Shown one piece after another: positions 26,936 to 38,600 of a stretch of DNA of 64,000 nt. Location of the stretch: the NCBI RefSeq assembly GCF_028476545.1, contig NW_026731888.1, forward strand, positions 547,001 through 611,000. The letters are read 5' to 3'. This DNA is from Physella acuta (lineage: Eukaryota; Mollusca; Gastropoda; Physidae). The notes beneath the pieces are model-generated. The model did no database searches. It saw only the letters and a program-made list of their open reading frames with translations, and had not been told where the DNA came from. The translations under genes were made by a program, and so were the position numbers. The stretch's first letter is position 1, and each line of letters begins with the position of its first letter.

Positions 26936-27175
26936 AGCCTTAGTTTACTTATTGCACTTGCAGTGTGACCTTTATCAACTGTGTCATTTTAAATAACCTA
27001 CGTTACAACCTACGCATACAACGTTACGTTTAAACGATTATTTGATTATTTTTTAAGCTAATGCGTGGATGCGGACATGAACCAAAAGCGCAACCAAGAC
27101 GCTCAACGTAAAATCATGATGATTTATATTGTCAATTAGTTACCCCAATCAATTGTAAAAGTAGTTTTAAAAAGT

Positions 27176-27325
27176 AAAAAGTTATCTTTTAGGACCTGAT
27201 GGTAAATAAGGGAAAGGAAATAGATTTCGCCTGTTTCTGTTACCTCCGTACACTTAAATATAATTTGGTCAGATCTCTATGCCAAGACGCTGTACTTTGC
27301 TTAACGTGAGTTGTGGGGGCCCTCT
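27176..27325 (-). mobile_element. tRNA-derived SINE A, copy 3, decayed partial
   Basis: Same order of blocks as 2,988-3,231 (TTTTAGGACCTGATGGT, GTTTCTGTTACCTCCGTACA, TTGGTCAGATCTCTATGCC, CTTAACGTGAGTT) with many changes. The tRNA part is missing. Confidence 0.6.
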
Positions 27326-27818
27326 ACGAAGTGCATCAAAAAGTTCATTAAAATATTGAGTAACTGAGTTACTATGTTGACATAGCTAGTGGGTGATGGG
27401 AGTTGACAGAGATGTAAGAATTTATCGCAATGTGATCAGATTCTGTGTACAATTTGGTTCAAACTCATGACCGAACTACATACGTCATTTGCGACGTATT
27501 ACTTTGAATTTAAGGTGAATAATTCCTATCAATTTGAAATATATTCATCACACATCTAGGGTTACCAGACGTTTTTTACCATGTAAAATGAATTGTGTCA
27601 GCCATTATTTTATTTTCTAAATTCAAATTCTAAATTTTTTTTAAAAATGTCGTTGTCCATACAGTTATAGTAAGACAAAAGCTTGGAATTTTAGCTGTGT
27701 AAATGTTTTCTTATGACCATATGAAGAAAGATAAGGTTGCGCTGTAATTTTGTAATTGGCTGTAATTGAGTGAGGTCATTTATGAACATGTCTCTCTCCA
27801 CCCCCCACCCCCACCCCC

Positions 27819-27863
<45 letters not shown>

Positions 27864-27978
27864 TTAACAAAGGAAGTTAATTGTGCTTCACTAATTCATT
27901 AACAAATGCAATGTTTCTTTTAAAGTAATGAAATAACAAGAAAAATGTATAACAAATGTTTGAATTTCACTTCTTCAG
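27326..27978. other. Region just upstream of the first SKOR coding exon
   Basis: AT-rich, with a CCACCCCC tract and (CA)n at 27,821-27,860, then the TTCACTTCTTCAG acceptor-like end at 27,978. It is probably an intron after an unseen 5' UTR exon. No promoter motif assigned. Confidence 0.45.
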
Positions 27979-27983
27979 TCTTC

Positions 27984-28355
27984 ATGGATACACCGGCCAT
28001 TGACAGTTGTCTGGCCGGGGGGATGGGTGTGGCATGCCGATCACCTATCGGGCAATGGCCTTCACCTCCAGCCGCTCACACCCATAACAGCATTCTCAAC
28101 AGTAGCAGCCTGCTTGGTAACCCTACCGGCTACATGGGTTTTTCCACCACTGCCTCTGACAACGAGAACAGTAACAGCGCAATGAGCGACTGTTCCCCCC
28201 GTGGAGGGGGAGCGATGACTCCCAACAGCACCAACACCACAAACGCCAGCAGCAGCAGCAGCGGCAGCAAAAGTAACAGCAGCGGCCGACAGAACCAAGT
28301 TGGCACCATCATGCTTCACGGCGTAGCCATAGTGTCACTAGTCATTGACAATAAG
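27984..28355 (+). CDS. SKOR: SKOR coding exon 1
   Basis: The exon probably begins at 27,979 after a pyrimidine-rich CAG, with the ATG at 27,984. It encodes a Ser/Asn/Gly-rich N terminus (SSSSSGSKSNSSG) and then the conserved entry to the Ski/Sno/Dac domain, NQVGTIMLHGVAIVSLVIDN. It ends at AAG before the donor GTTAGT, phase 0. The Ser run is encoded by an AGC-rich tract that also opens long antisense frames, which are not genes. Confidence 0.88.
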
Positions 28356-28917
28356 GTTAGTGAGGATAGGGTGAGTTCAAGTTATTTACTCCACTACATG
28401 TTGTGTCCGTCCAGTTATGGTCATTCTGTGTCGTGTGTCTGTGTCATGTAAAAACTCATACATGTCATTGACGTGTCTGAGTTTCCTACTGTGTCCATGT
28501 CATGCCTAGTTCAGAGTTTGTCTAGTTCAGTGTATTTTGTTATCTGTGTATCTATTTTGCTAGTTTAAAAACTTCTAAAAACTACTGCTTTAGACTTTTA
28601 CAATACTATGGTTATATTATTTAGCGTGCACTCAACTTAGGGAAAGTGACATTTCCTCTTCCTACTCTGCTACTCTTCTTGTCCTTTTTACAATTCTACT
28701 TTCGTCATCGTGGTATTAATCGTTGTTTTCTACTGATCCGCCTCTGATGGACACAGGAGAGACTTTGTTTGGCTCAGATCTCCAACACGCTTCTCAAAGA
28801 CTACAGCTATAACGAGATACATAACAGACGTGTGGCTTTAGGGATCACGTGTGTCCAGTGTACACCTGTTCAAGTAAGTAATCGGATACATCCATTTATA
28901 TAAACGCTCTTCCTCTT

Positions 28918-28988
<71 letters not shown>

Positions 28989-31900
28989 ATAAAAATTTGC
29001 TCTGTTTCCAGTTGGAAATTTTGAGACGTGCAGGGGCGATGCCCGTGTCCTCCAGAAGGTGTGGTATGATAACGAAGAGAGAGGCGGAGAGACTGGTGAA
29101 AAGTTTTCTAGAAGAGAACACCCCTCCCAAACTTCCAGAAGACTTCGCCTTTGACGTTCACCACGAATGTGGCTGGGGATGCAGAGGTACACACATTTTA
29201 CACAGAAAACGCATCTATGACTTCACTAGACAGTGAAGTATGCCTAGTTCAAATAATTCCATAAATAAACCTTATAGTTTTTAGTTATAAGTCGAAAAAT
29301 ATGTAAAACCAATGTTATACAAAACATTGTGGAAATGTGCAGTTTATCATTCTTTTTATTGTATGTTTAGGTTTCTTTGAACCTTCGCGGTATAACAGTT
29401 CCCGGGCCAAGTGCATCAAGTGCACCTACTGCAACATGTACTTCTCACCCAACAAATTCATCTTTCACTTTCACCGGACCCCGGAGTCCAAGTACAACCA
29501 TCCCGACGCCGCCAACTTCAACTCGTGGCGCCGGCACCTCAAGCTCTACACGGGCCACGACAACGAGGAGATCGCCTACAAATGGGAGGACGTCAAGGCT
29601 ATGTTCAATGGCGGAACAAGAAAACGGGTCTTCACTCACTCCTCTGCTTCCTCATCTTCTCCATCCACGCTTCCATCTTCGTCCGTGTCGTCCTCAAACC
29701 ACACGACCATCACGTATTCGGGACGATCCCACAGTCGTGAGTCCGATGGGGGAAGTGCGGCCAAGAAAACCAAAATGGTGCCAACAATAGAAACAAACCC
29801 CTACCTCCCAAAACCACCGCCATTCCCAAACCCTTTTAACCCGTATAACTGGATTGCAGCTAGTGCACCAGGAAAACCCCCTTATCCTTTCATGGCAATG
29901 AACACGTCACAGTCTATGTGTTTTGGATTCCCCCAGCAACCTCCCCCAAATAAAGATCTCATGGCCGATAGGCTAAAATCCACTCCCATGGCCCCCAACA
30001 CTTGGGTGGGTCGATCCAACCCACATTTCCCACTATCATCGATGGACTTATTTTGGGACAAAGCTTTCGGGTTCCCTCCAAATGCACTGGGTTTTAGAAA
30101 CGGGGGTTACCATGCCCCCAATCTTGCTGGGACCGCAGCTGCACATACGTCAGTGGCGCCAACACTTATGGAAAGCTCTGAACACCTTTCCCCACACGGA
30201 GAGCACAACCCCTGTGCAACATCGCCTCATGGTCTTCCCCAAAACCTCATCAAACAAAACTACGAGCGCAGGGAAAAGATGCGAGATCGCATGTCAGCAT
30301 TCAAACGCGTTGTTCCAACATCCTCATCGCCGTCTTCATCCTCGCTGTCTCCTCACCTCAGTCCCAACATAGAAAACGATGGACACGCCCAGAACGACTT
30401 CCACAGAGACAACTCGGACGATGAAGACAACAGTCTGTGTGCCCAGGACCTAACCACGCACAAAGACATTGAGGATTCCGAAGAGATCGACGTTGAAGAG
30501 GACGCCGACGAAAGGAAACGCAAAACCGCAGACGACCCAGAAGATGATAATATCAAAAGTCATTACGAGGGGAAAAAAGAACAGGACAACGATTTTGATA
30601 GTTCCAGACACTCTCACAGTTCAGAGCGTGCATCCTCTATGGAAAATTGTGATGAAGGGGATAAGAAAGGTCCGAGAGTTAAGGTGAGTCGGGTGCCATC
30701 CACCAATGCGTCATGGAAAATAAATATAAATGTACATCTACTTTAAATGGATAAATTATTTTATCATGCTATTTGTAATAAATGTCAAACGTAAATCTTA
30801 CACAGAATAGTAGAATAATAGATCAGGTTCTCTGTGAGCGTCAAGTATTTTTAAATGTGCAGGCTAGGCAAAAACACGTTCATGTTACTTACATTTAAAT
30901 TTTCTTTGACATTATACATATGGTCAATTTTATTTTGATATGTACTTATACTAGACTACAAAAAAAAAATAGTTTACAGTCGGCATTACTATGTTTGACT
31001 ATATTTACAAACTAACAATAAATATAATTTACAGTGTGTATCTCCAAGCCGACCTGGATCCGCCTCCAGCGATGACGAATGCCAGAAACGCGGTACCTCT
31101 GAGACCACTGAGCTTCCTGGTCAAGACTCGGGACTCTCAGGTAAGTTGCAGCACTCGCACTCAAGGCTTGCAATATTCTTCTTTCTTTGAAATCCAATAC
31201 ATTAAATTAGTGTTTTCTTTTACTTTTTCTACGATTTGAATATTTTAATTCAACTGCGATGACAATCAAACACACACGAATGAGGGAAACTATAATAGTT
31301 TATCATAGTATTTAAAATTTTAAAATCATTTAGTTTTCTCACTTTATTAACTGCTGACTATATAGCCTTTAACACAAAAAATACGTGTTTACAAAGCTAC
31401 CTCTCTTTCTTAATAGGGCAGTTCTATGGCTCATAAAGATTTTATTGAGCCGTATAACTGGTTGGTGACCTACTTACCAGCCCTATAAGGATAATGATTA
31501 TTGACCTACTTACTCCAAAATTATTAACATTAGCATTCCTCTAATATCCTTCAAAATGACCCCTTTCCCCCCAATCACATAATCTGCTGACCTAATGACT
31601 CTAAAATCATGTCACCTAATGTATATCTTAATACAAAAATCTTACCAACCATTAAACTCCCAACTCTATTAATCGTAAGGCTTTGATACGCCAAGCCAAC
31701 GACCTACTGCCTTCATAAATCTATTGAAGATTAAATGAACTGTTGACACATGTGTCATCCACAGATGAATCAGAAACAGAGACGGAGAACCCGAAACATG
31801 TAGGAGACACTTCAAAAGGTAAACATTTTCCTCTACAAAGTTCTGTATCATAGAAGTGGAATCCTGGAGGGAGGGGGGGGGGGCATGTCAGGAATGAGAC

Positions 31901-33200
31901 GTTAAAGTTCACGGGTTGCTAATTCATTGTGATCCATCTTTCGAACGTCCAAAGGAATGATAAGCTTTTACGTTTTGTACCAAATTCGGTTGCTGAAGCC
32001 GTTGAACGCAAACAAATGTTGGTTATCTTATCGCTTAAAAGCCTCCATTAGAGTGATTTGGGAGTTTTCTCTCCTAGATGGGTTGCTGTCCTCAGCTAAC
32101 GAGCCCCATCTGCCCGGGAATTGGGGGTTAGCAGCCACGAGTTAAACTAATGAATACAATAAAGCTAGTTGACCTAACCACTTAACATATTCAATACAGC
32201 AAAACTATTCAACTTATTGAGTGAAAAAAGTGCAGTGCATGTAATTACAACAACTTAGATATCTAACACAAAACCTATGCAGCCAATCTATGCCCGTTAT
32301 AACTAAGATATCCAACTCATACAATGAAAGCATCTTGTCTATTAAACTAATGTAACAATCTCTGTTCATCAGAAAACTTCCGTGATGACGTCAACCGAGA
32401 GAAAGCATTCCGTGAACACATGGCCCAGCAGTTGGAGATGTTACGAGGTTTGTACACAAAAATATAGTGTAAAGCACAAAAATATAGCGTAAAGCACAAA
32501 AATATAGTGTAAAGCACAAAAATATAGCGTAAAGCACAAAAATATAGCGTAAAGCACAAAAATATAGCGTAAAGCACAAAAATATACCGTAAAGCACAAA
32601 AATATAGCGTAAAGCACAAAAATATAGCGTAAGGCACAAAATAGAAGAAGTGGGTGAGTGGGGATGGAGACTGCTTTGGCGACTCACGCGACAATGTTGG
32701 CTTAGTTTTATTTATGAACTGGTCATGATTAGTGAGCTTACATAGAGATCTATGTTGGTTCGTTTACATAGGGTATATAGCTTTTTTTAAATTAATTTCA
32801 GAAACCTTGACCACTGAGCTGGAACAGGAAAGGAAAATAAGATTTTCATTGCAACAAAAACTGAAAGGTAAAAATCATTTTCATTTCCTTTTCAAAACAA
32901 AAAAGAACGACACATTAAATAAGCAAAGTTTACTTTGTTTAACCTAACATTTAAAATAATACCTTAGATTGCCCATATTTTGTATGATGTTGAATTATCT
33001 AGCAATCAATATCGATCCCATACATTAGGATATTTGGAGCTGATAAAAGAACTAGGATATTAGGAGATTATGAAATAATTTTCCCGCCTTATCTCCCTTC
33101 TCCAGAAGCCCACGATGCCCTGCAGAACTTTTCATGTGGACTGCTGACAGGAAGACGAGACGTATTTTCACTCAAGGAAACAGCCATCTCACCAAGATGA
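27984..33200 (+). CDS. SKOR: SKOR (Fussel/CORL) family Ski-like transcriptional corepressor, complete, 9 coding exons
   Basis: Nine exons with consensus GT/AG junctions join without a frame break into 2,373 nt (790 residues plus TGA). Residues about 104-222 form the Ski/Sno/Dac DNA-binding-like domain (motifs ISNTLLKDYSYNEIHNRRVA, GITCVQCTPVQ, RRCGMITKREAERL). Residues about 205-307 form the SAND-like Smad4-binding region with Cys/His zinc-ligand spacing (CGWGCRG, CIKCTYCNMYF, FHFHRTP) and end in WEDVKAMFNGG. These motifs separate SKOR1/SKOR2 from Ski, SnoN and Dach. A long low-complexity, Ser/Pro-rich, then acidic linker fills about 308-712. Residues about 713-768 are a predicted coiled coil. 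Known family role: nuclear corepressor of TGF-beta/BMP signalling and of homeodomain partners in neurons. The start is the ATG 5 nt after an acceptor-like CAG at 27,978, so a 5' UTR exon probably lies upstream. A further upstream coding exon cannot be excluded. Confidence 0.93.
28356..28756 (+). other. SKOR intron 1
   Basis: Unique sequence; acceptor tract precedes 28,757. Nothing else recognised. Confidence 0.6.
28757..28873 (+). CDS. SKOR: SKOR coding exon 2
   Basis: Acceptor ACACAG, donor CAA before GTAAGT; 39 codons, phase 0 to 0. Encodes ERLCLAQISNTLLKDYSYNE and onward through GITCVQCTPVQ, the core of the Ski/Sno/Dac fold. Near-identical to vertebrate SKOR2 as I recall that sequence. 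Confidence 0.95.
28919..28982. repeat. (AT)n microsatellite in SKOR intron 2
   Basis: Ends about 30 bp before the exon 3 acceptor, where the branch point would be expected. Confidence 0.93.
29012..29186 (+). CDS. SKOR: SKOR coding exon 3
   Basis: Acceptor TTTCCAG, donor AG before GTACAC, phase 0 to 1. Encodes LEILRRAGAMPVSSRRCGMI through DVHHECGWGCRG, closing the Ski/Sno/Dac domain and opening the zinc-binding region. The acceptor lies only about 30 bp after an intronic (AT)n tract. Confidence 0.95.
29371..30683 (+). CDS. SKOR: SKOR coding exon 4 (large)
   Basis: Acceptor GTTTAG, donor AAG before GTGAGT; 1,313 nt. Opens with FFEPSRYNSSRAKCIKCTYC and the rest of the SAND-like Smad4-binding region, then a long poorly conserved linker. 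The linker has a Ser-rich patch, a Pro-rich patch (LPKPPPFPNPFNPYNW), an aromatic stretch (MDLFWDKAFGFPP) and an acidic Glu/Asp-rich end. One large exon carrying this linker also fits the vertebrate SKOR genes. Confidence 0.95.
30684..31034 (+). other. SKOR intron 4
   Basis: AT-rich, nothing recognised. Confidence 0.6.
31035..31140 (+). CDS. SKOR: SKOR coding exon 5
   Basis: Acceptor TTTACAG, donor CAG before GTAAGT; 35 codons plus 1 nt. Encodes a Ser/Thr-rich acidic segment starting CVSPSRPGSASSDDE. Not strongly conserved by eye; the call rests on strong splice sites and the continuous frame. Confidence 0.82.
31141..31764 (+). other. SKOR intron 5
   Basis: AT-rich with loosely repeated GACCTACTTAC/TGACCTAATGA motifs near 31,460-31,720. 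No exon seen. Confidence 0.5.
31765..31818 (+). CDS. SKOR: SKOR coding exon 6
   Basis: A 54-nt microexon-like segment, acceptor TCCACAG, donor AAAAG before GTAAAC, phase 1 to 1. Encodes DESETETENPKHVGDTSK, acidic. Frame and splice sites fit both neighbours. Confidence 0.78.
31819..32372 (+). other. SKOR intron 6 with SINE B fragment
   Basis: G-run at 31,871-31,883; SINE B fragment at about 32,045-32,140; otherwise AT-rich. Confidence 0.55.
32045..32140 (-). mobile_element. tRNA-derived SINE B fragment
   Basis: Plus strand TGGGTTGCTGTCCTCAGCTA and CGAGCCCCATCTGCCCGGGA match the post-tRNA block at 51,940-52,035. The tRNA part is eroded. Confidence 0.5.
32373..32447 (+). CDS. SKOR: SKOR coding exon 7, coiled coil
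   Basis: Acceptor TTCATCAG, donor CGAG before GTTTGT, phase 1 to 1. Encodes ENFRDDVNREKAFREHMAQQ and onward, matching the C-terminal helical region of SKOR proteins. A 20-bp tandem array starts a few bases after the donor. Confidence 0.87.
32455..32641. repeat. 20-bp tandem array at the start of SKOR intron 7
   Basis: About nine copies of ACAAAAATATAGCGTAAAGC with C/T variation at one site. It starts within 10 bases of the exon 7 donor (32,448). Each unit contains GTAAAG. The multi-Phe/Cys antisense frames are artefacts. Confidence 0.93.
32802..32867 (+). CDS. SKOR: SKOR coding exon 8, coiled coil
   Basis: Acceptor AATTTCAG, donor GAAAG before GTAAAA, phase 1 to 1. Encodes ETLTTELEQERKIRFSLQQK, a heptad-like helix continuing exon 7. 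Confidence 0.87.
33106..33200 (+). CDS. SKOR: SKOR coding exon 9 with stop
   Basis: Acceptor CTTCTCCAG, phase 1. Encodes EAHDALQNFSCGLLTGRRDV through ISPR and stops at TGA 33,198-33,200. The helix of exons 7-8 ends here. The 3' UTR follows; candidate AATAAA signals occur near 33,532 and 34,652, and I cannot tell which is used. Confidence 0.87.
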
Positions 33201-34306
33201 AACCTTCAATTAAACTCTCGTCTCCACTATACGGACTATAGATCTACATATAGAATAGCTCTATAACAACGGATATTTTAAAATTAACAAAAGGTGACAA
33301 CACTCATGTTTATGAGTTTATGAAGTGTAAATAATATTAGTAAACTGACAATGAATGACACTTGTATATGTTCTTAAAAGTCCAACATTGACTCTAAGAA
33401 TGGACCAAGTAAAAATTGGCTGTAACATATGACCGAGAGATGTGTGTATAAAATTTGAAAGGAGGAGAGACACTACATACTAGAGAAACGATGCAAGCAC
33501 CATAAAATTCAGGACTTAATCGATATCATATAATAAATGATAACATGAAACATGAAACATGACCAACACTGGCATATTTAATACTTTTATCTTACTAACC
33601 CTCCTATTTGAAGATATGTGTTTTATAATATAATTTGATTCATGTTATCTCAAAGTCCAAGATTATTTTTGTTTGAAATTCTTGTTTTAAACTGTCTACT
33701 GTCTGTCGTTGCGGCTATAGACCAAGTATTTAAAAACGTTAAGTACGGAGGGCACAATACATTAGCATAGGCTCCGTTTTCAGTTTTAAACATGCTGGGG
33801 TTAACAACTTAACATATATAACACGCAACTATAAATATTCACAAAAGACCCAATAACACATTGACACACTTGAAACCTTTTTTAAATGTCTTTCTTAATG
33901 AGGTTTTTATATATGTACGTAAGCTGCAACTGGAAGGATAACCAATTCAAGCATATTGTTGCCTAAGGTTATAGCCTTAGAACCACTACACTAGTTTAGC
34001 AGCAAGTTTATGTTGTAAGCTGGACTGTTAGATCATTTTGTTTTGCCTATCCGAGGCAGGGCTTTGTTTACTCTTCGGGACTTCTCGGCCACAAACTTAT
34101 TTAATTGATGTTAATGTACAATGTTTGTTTTAAAATCATTTACCTGTCTCAAAAGTGTGATGTAAAAAAGAATAACCTGATATACTTATATATAAATATA
34201 TATTTCTTTTTTGTTTCTTATAAATTGTGTTTATAGATTTTGCTGTTGGATTAAAATGTGAATATACAAACGATAGAAATGTATTGTTTGGTGAGAAGGA
34301 GAGACA
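33201..34306 (+). other. Probable SKOR 3' UTR and downstream
   Basis: AT-rich after the TGA. AATAAA at about 33,532 is one candidate polyadenylation signal. No other feature. Confidence 0.45.
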
Positions 34307-34478
34307 GGTTATGTCATTAGTGAGACAGATAAAGAACGAGTGTATCAAAGGTTATGTCATTAGTGAGACAGATAAAGAACGAGTGTATCAAAGGTTATGT
34401 CATTAGTGAGACAGATAAAGAACGAGTGTATCAAAGGTTATGTCATTAGTGAGACAGATAAAGAACGAGTGTATCATA
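34307..34478. repeat. 43-bp tandem repeat, 4 copies
   Basis: Units start at 34,307, 34,350, 34,393 and 34,436 with GGTTATGTCATTAGTGAGAC; near-identical. May lie in a long SKOR 3' UTR. Confidence 0.93.
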
Positions 34479-35612
34479 CGTGAGACAGCTACAGGACGGC
34501 TGGGTCATTAGTGTGATAGCTATCTCCGGTTATGTCGCAGAGAAAGAGTGGGACAGCTTGGAGTGATACAAGACTTTGTCTCTACATTCTGTTTTCGTCT
34601 CACTTTCTTAGCCTGGATCTCCAGCCAGCTGTTACATTTGCAGACATTTGAAATAAATTTTTAATTAATTGCGTATCTCAGTTTCTTTTTTTAATCAACT
34701 TATAATTTAGTGCTCAACTTACCAGACAAAGAAAACCGCCTTAATACAACAGCTAGTTTGCATATTTAACAGAAATTAAATTGGGCTCGTTTATATAACG
34801 GAATGGGTGGAAAGGGTCAAAATACATTCATACATTAGTGAAACACAGTTCGTCGAGAACGAGAAAATGCGATGGAAAAGGAAAAACTATTTTCGTATTG
34901 TTAGCTTTTCCTGTCAATGTATTTTTAATATTGTGTCTTCTTAGAATCATCTCAAGGTTTGAACGTGATATTTTTGAGGGGACAGACTATTTGTTCCTGG
35001 GGGGGGGGGGGGGGGGGGGGCCGGACAGTGGTAAAAGTATATATGTTCTATATAAATTCCATCTCATTCGGGGGGAAGGGGGGCGGTAAACTTTCTTTCT
35101 TCGGAATCATACAACGTGTACGATACACGCAAGATACAGAGACGGTGAAGGTTAATCATAAAAAAAACATAGATAACAACAAACATAGAGATAACAGATG
35201 AACATGGAGATGTATGGGGTGTCATAGAAAAACATACAGAGGTACAGTGGATAACAAACAAAGAAGATAAAGAGATGTTAGATTTATGTTTTTTAAGAAC
35301 AGCCTACGGTCCACATTTTAATATTGATCAAGTATTAGCTTCGGTTCAGTTTAACAGGACCAGGTGTAATCTTTTTTGTTGCCTAACTGGACGCGAAGAG
35401 AATTGACCAACGAAAGAGCAAATCGAAAATGAGCTACCAATACGACAAACCAAACAGCAATATGGGTGAGCATAGATTACATTCAGAATAGAATATAAAC
35501 TAAATACACAAAAATAAACAGAAATGTATAATGAAATATTTGGTAACGTTACACTGCGTACGTAGATTGTGTTTTAATTTTGAGTTATATGTGCACGATC
35601 CCTTACTACCGA

Positions 35613-35618
<6 letters not shown>
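34479..35618. other. Intergenic
   Basis: AATAAA at about 34,652 followed by AT-rich sequence may be a 3' end. G-run repeat copy 2 lies at 34,975-35,095. Confidence 0.4.
34975..35095. repeat. G-run repeat family, copy 2
   Basis: A run of about 20 G, then GGACAGTGGTAAAAGTATAT and ATAAATTCCATCTCATTCGG, parallel to 9,110-9,200. Confidence 0.5.

Positions 35619-35695
<77 letters not shown>
35619..35695. repeat. (AT)n microsatellite
   Basis: Pure dinucleotide tract. Confidence 0.95.
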
Positions 35696-35699
<4 letters not shown>

Positions 35700-38600
35700 T
35701 TTGGTGTGTTTTTTTTATTTTGAATTATTTAGTAAAAGAAAAAACAACACCACAACACCATTGAATCGGGTATGTTTAAATCATTAAAAAATATCCCCAA
35801 CTATACGAATTCTAACGTCAGCCATTGTTAGTCGTGAGGCCTGGCCTCAGACCCCATCAATCAAATAGGTAACGTCACAATGTGAAAACACCGGACGGAT
35901 CCAACAACGATGAGGCTGCCGACCTAATTCTTCCCAATGCTATTAGTAACGGACAAGCACGTCTTGTTGCGAATCTTAAGCTTGTTGCCCTTAATTGCTT
36001 TCTCGTATGTAGAGTTCTTTGAGCAATCTGTGACTGCAGGTAACGGAGTCGATCGGCTTTTCCCAGTAACAAAGGCTCTTGGATGGCGCGGGGAAAAGGG
36101 AGGGACAAAGCTTCTTGTGGTCTTAGGACGGCATGAAGTAAATTAGTTACAAACAATGGTGTTTGATTCTTATAATAACGGGGACTAGTAAGGATTAGTG
36201 TACCGTAAATTTTCTTCTTTGGCCTTTTGTAGGCGTTACATGTTTTTTTTTTAATAACTAATTTTGATAAACTAAAACTGCTTTGTTAATTATTTAAATT
36301 TTTAAACACTAAGTTCTCGTTATTTATAACAGTTTTGTAGAAGTATTTTCTAGAAATTGTATTAATGCATTAGCCTATTTAATTGGTAGTGTTTTAGAAA
36401 CATTTATAAATAATAGCATATTCATTCCAAACTTAATTTCAAATGCATTTCGAAAAGAAAAAATTAAAATGTTTTGTTTCTGGAGACCACGAATACTCGT
36501 CACAAAAGGGACGTTTCATTGTCGTAATGCAGACTCAAAAAATAATATTTCTTTGACGTAACAAAGAGTCATAACTTGCGTGAAAAATAATTTACTTGTA
36601 CAGTAGGGGGAAAACAAAGCAGGACTAATCTTTGGGTCGGCAAGCAGGACTAATCCTTGAGTCGGCAAGCAAGGGAGAAAAATAGCCCTGACAGTTAAAG
36701 CGACGAGAGACAAACTGCTTAAACCGCCTCCGCGAAAGTTCCATAAGTGTTTTCTTCTCGCGATCATCTTTTTCATCAATCTCGCCAGATCGGCTTGACG
36801 TCTGTCATACTTAAAAGTGAGAACAAATCGCACGCGTGTCCATTTTGTGTGGACAGTGGGACCAGTCTGATGGCAGATGATGGTGAGTGGGGGAGGGGGG
36901 GGGGGCTGTAGGACAAGGAGAAGGAGAAAAATCTAAAAAGAAAGCAGAATGAAACTAAGTGGCTTTAGCTTGCAAGTGTTTACTTTTTGTCACCACAAAG
37001 ACTCGATGGGACAAGAGGGAGGGGGGAGGGGAAGCTAATATAATCGATCAGCTATTGCTTATTTCGTCAGCTTAAATAGTGGTTGTGCCATATGGCCTGT
37101 TCTGTTTTACGAATCTGTTAATAATGTACAAGTTTAAGTAAATCCTATTGTACCACTATAGTCCAAAAAAAAAAAGAAAATAAGGATCTTGTCCAGATAA
37201 TCTTCGCCGATAAAATGCTCGGCGAAAAGTTAAGCCCCGCCACTTGTGACCTGTTTCTGAGGTCCTGACGTGTGAATATTGAAACGCACGTCATAAAAAC
37301 AACCGCTTAACCTCCTCGGGTTAGGGTTGAGGTTAGGGTTAAAGATACCGAAATACAGACCTTTTCAAGCAAATTATTAATAACATTAATTCTCCCTCCC
37401 TCTTCAATAATATCTAAAAGTAGTGTCAAATGCTTTATTTCAATATAGTTTTGAACTAGATCTAGGAAGGAATACATGCTGCGAACAGTTAACAATAGAA
37501 TCGGGTTGTTGCCAGCCCTTTGGAGACTTGATTCGACAAAAGTTTACAAAACTTCACTTCAAATACCAACGATATTATTATTATTAGCACTCTCAAAACA
37601 AAAAAAAACAAAACCTAAACAACAACTGCGAAAAAGAAAACATTTCCAGCAAACCCCCTCAGTGTACAGGTAAGCATGCAGTATCAGCCTTTTCCTCTAA
37701 CCATTATAAACAAAAATTAAAATTATAAAAGATAAGAATAAACTATAATATAAAAGAAAATTTTGCACTTCACTAACACAAAATATAACACAATTAGATC
37801 TAGAATCTAAAACAATAAAACACAACAATGAGGTCCCTCGCTTCAACCCCCCCCCCCCCCATACCCCACCCCCTCCCACACCTTTTCGTGAGTATAAAAG
37901 GAAGATAACTAAAGCTGTTGTAGTTAAGGGTACTTACCTAATTTTATCACATTATATCTACCAGGCTGATCCCTTATTATCAATAAAGCAGCAGTCAATC
38001 AATTCTAGATTCTAATTTTCAGTAGAAAAGTCAACATGATATTGAAATTTTCCTGTAGACGTAAAGATGAGATGAGGAAAATAAAAAAGATTAAAGAGAA
38101 ACATTATCGTGTAGTATAATTTATATATTATATTATATAAAAGGAAAGTTTGATTTTGTTTATAGAATGTGGGACTGGCGATTATTTGTAACCTATGTTT
38201 GCATAATTTAGATCTAATAACATTCACTCAATACCAGTTTGAACATCTAGTGTTAAATCTAGATATGGAAGTCGTAGTGATCGTTTGGTGGTTTTGTAAA
38301 AACTTTGAAGGTTTATTTGTGAAAAAAATCAGATACATCCGGTTTAAAAATACCAGAGTGATCCAATTTTTACAAATTCTTGGAAGCATATCAGCCACTG
38401 TGGCAAGAGACTAGTTGCAAACTATACACTGTTCTGTGACTTACTTGACTATTCAAACCACATCACGGGCCGACCGCTTACCTCGGGCAGATTCAACATT
38501 TGATTACCATTAGAGCGCCCAACGACCACCAGCGGTTCTAGCAAATCACCACAAAAGTAGTCGTGGCTTTAATTCCTGGTAAAAAGAATCGATACCTCGT

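Noticed and set aside
28062-28319. Ala-rich and Leu-rich antisense frames over SKOR exon 1
   Set aside because: Shadows of the AGC-rich serine tract in the sense exon.
32347-32694. Antisense Phe/Cys/Leu-rich frames resembling membrane segments
   Set aside because: Translation of the 20-bp intronic array in SKOR.
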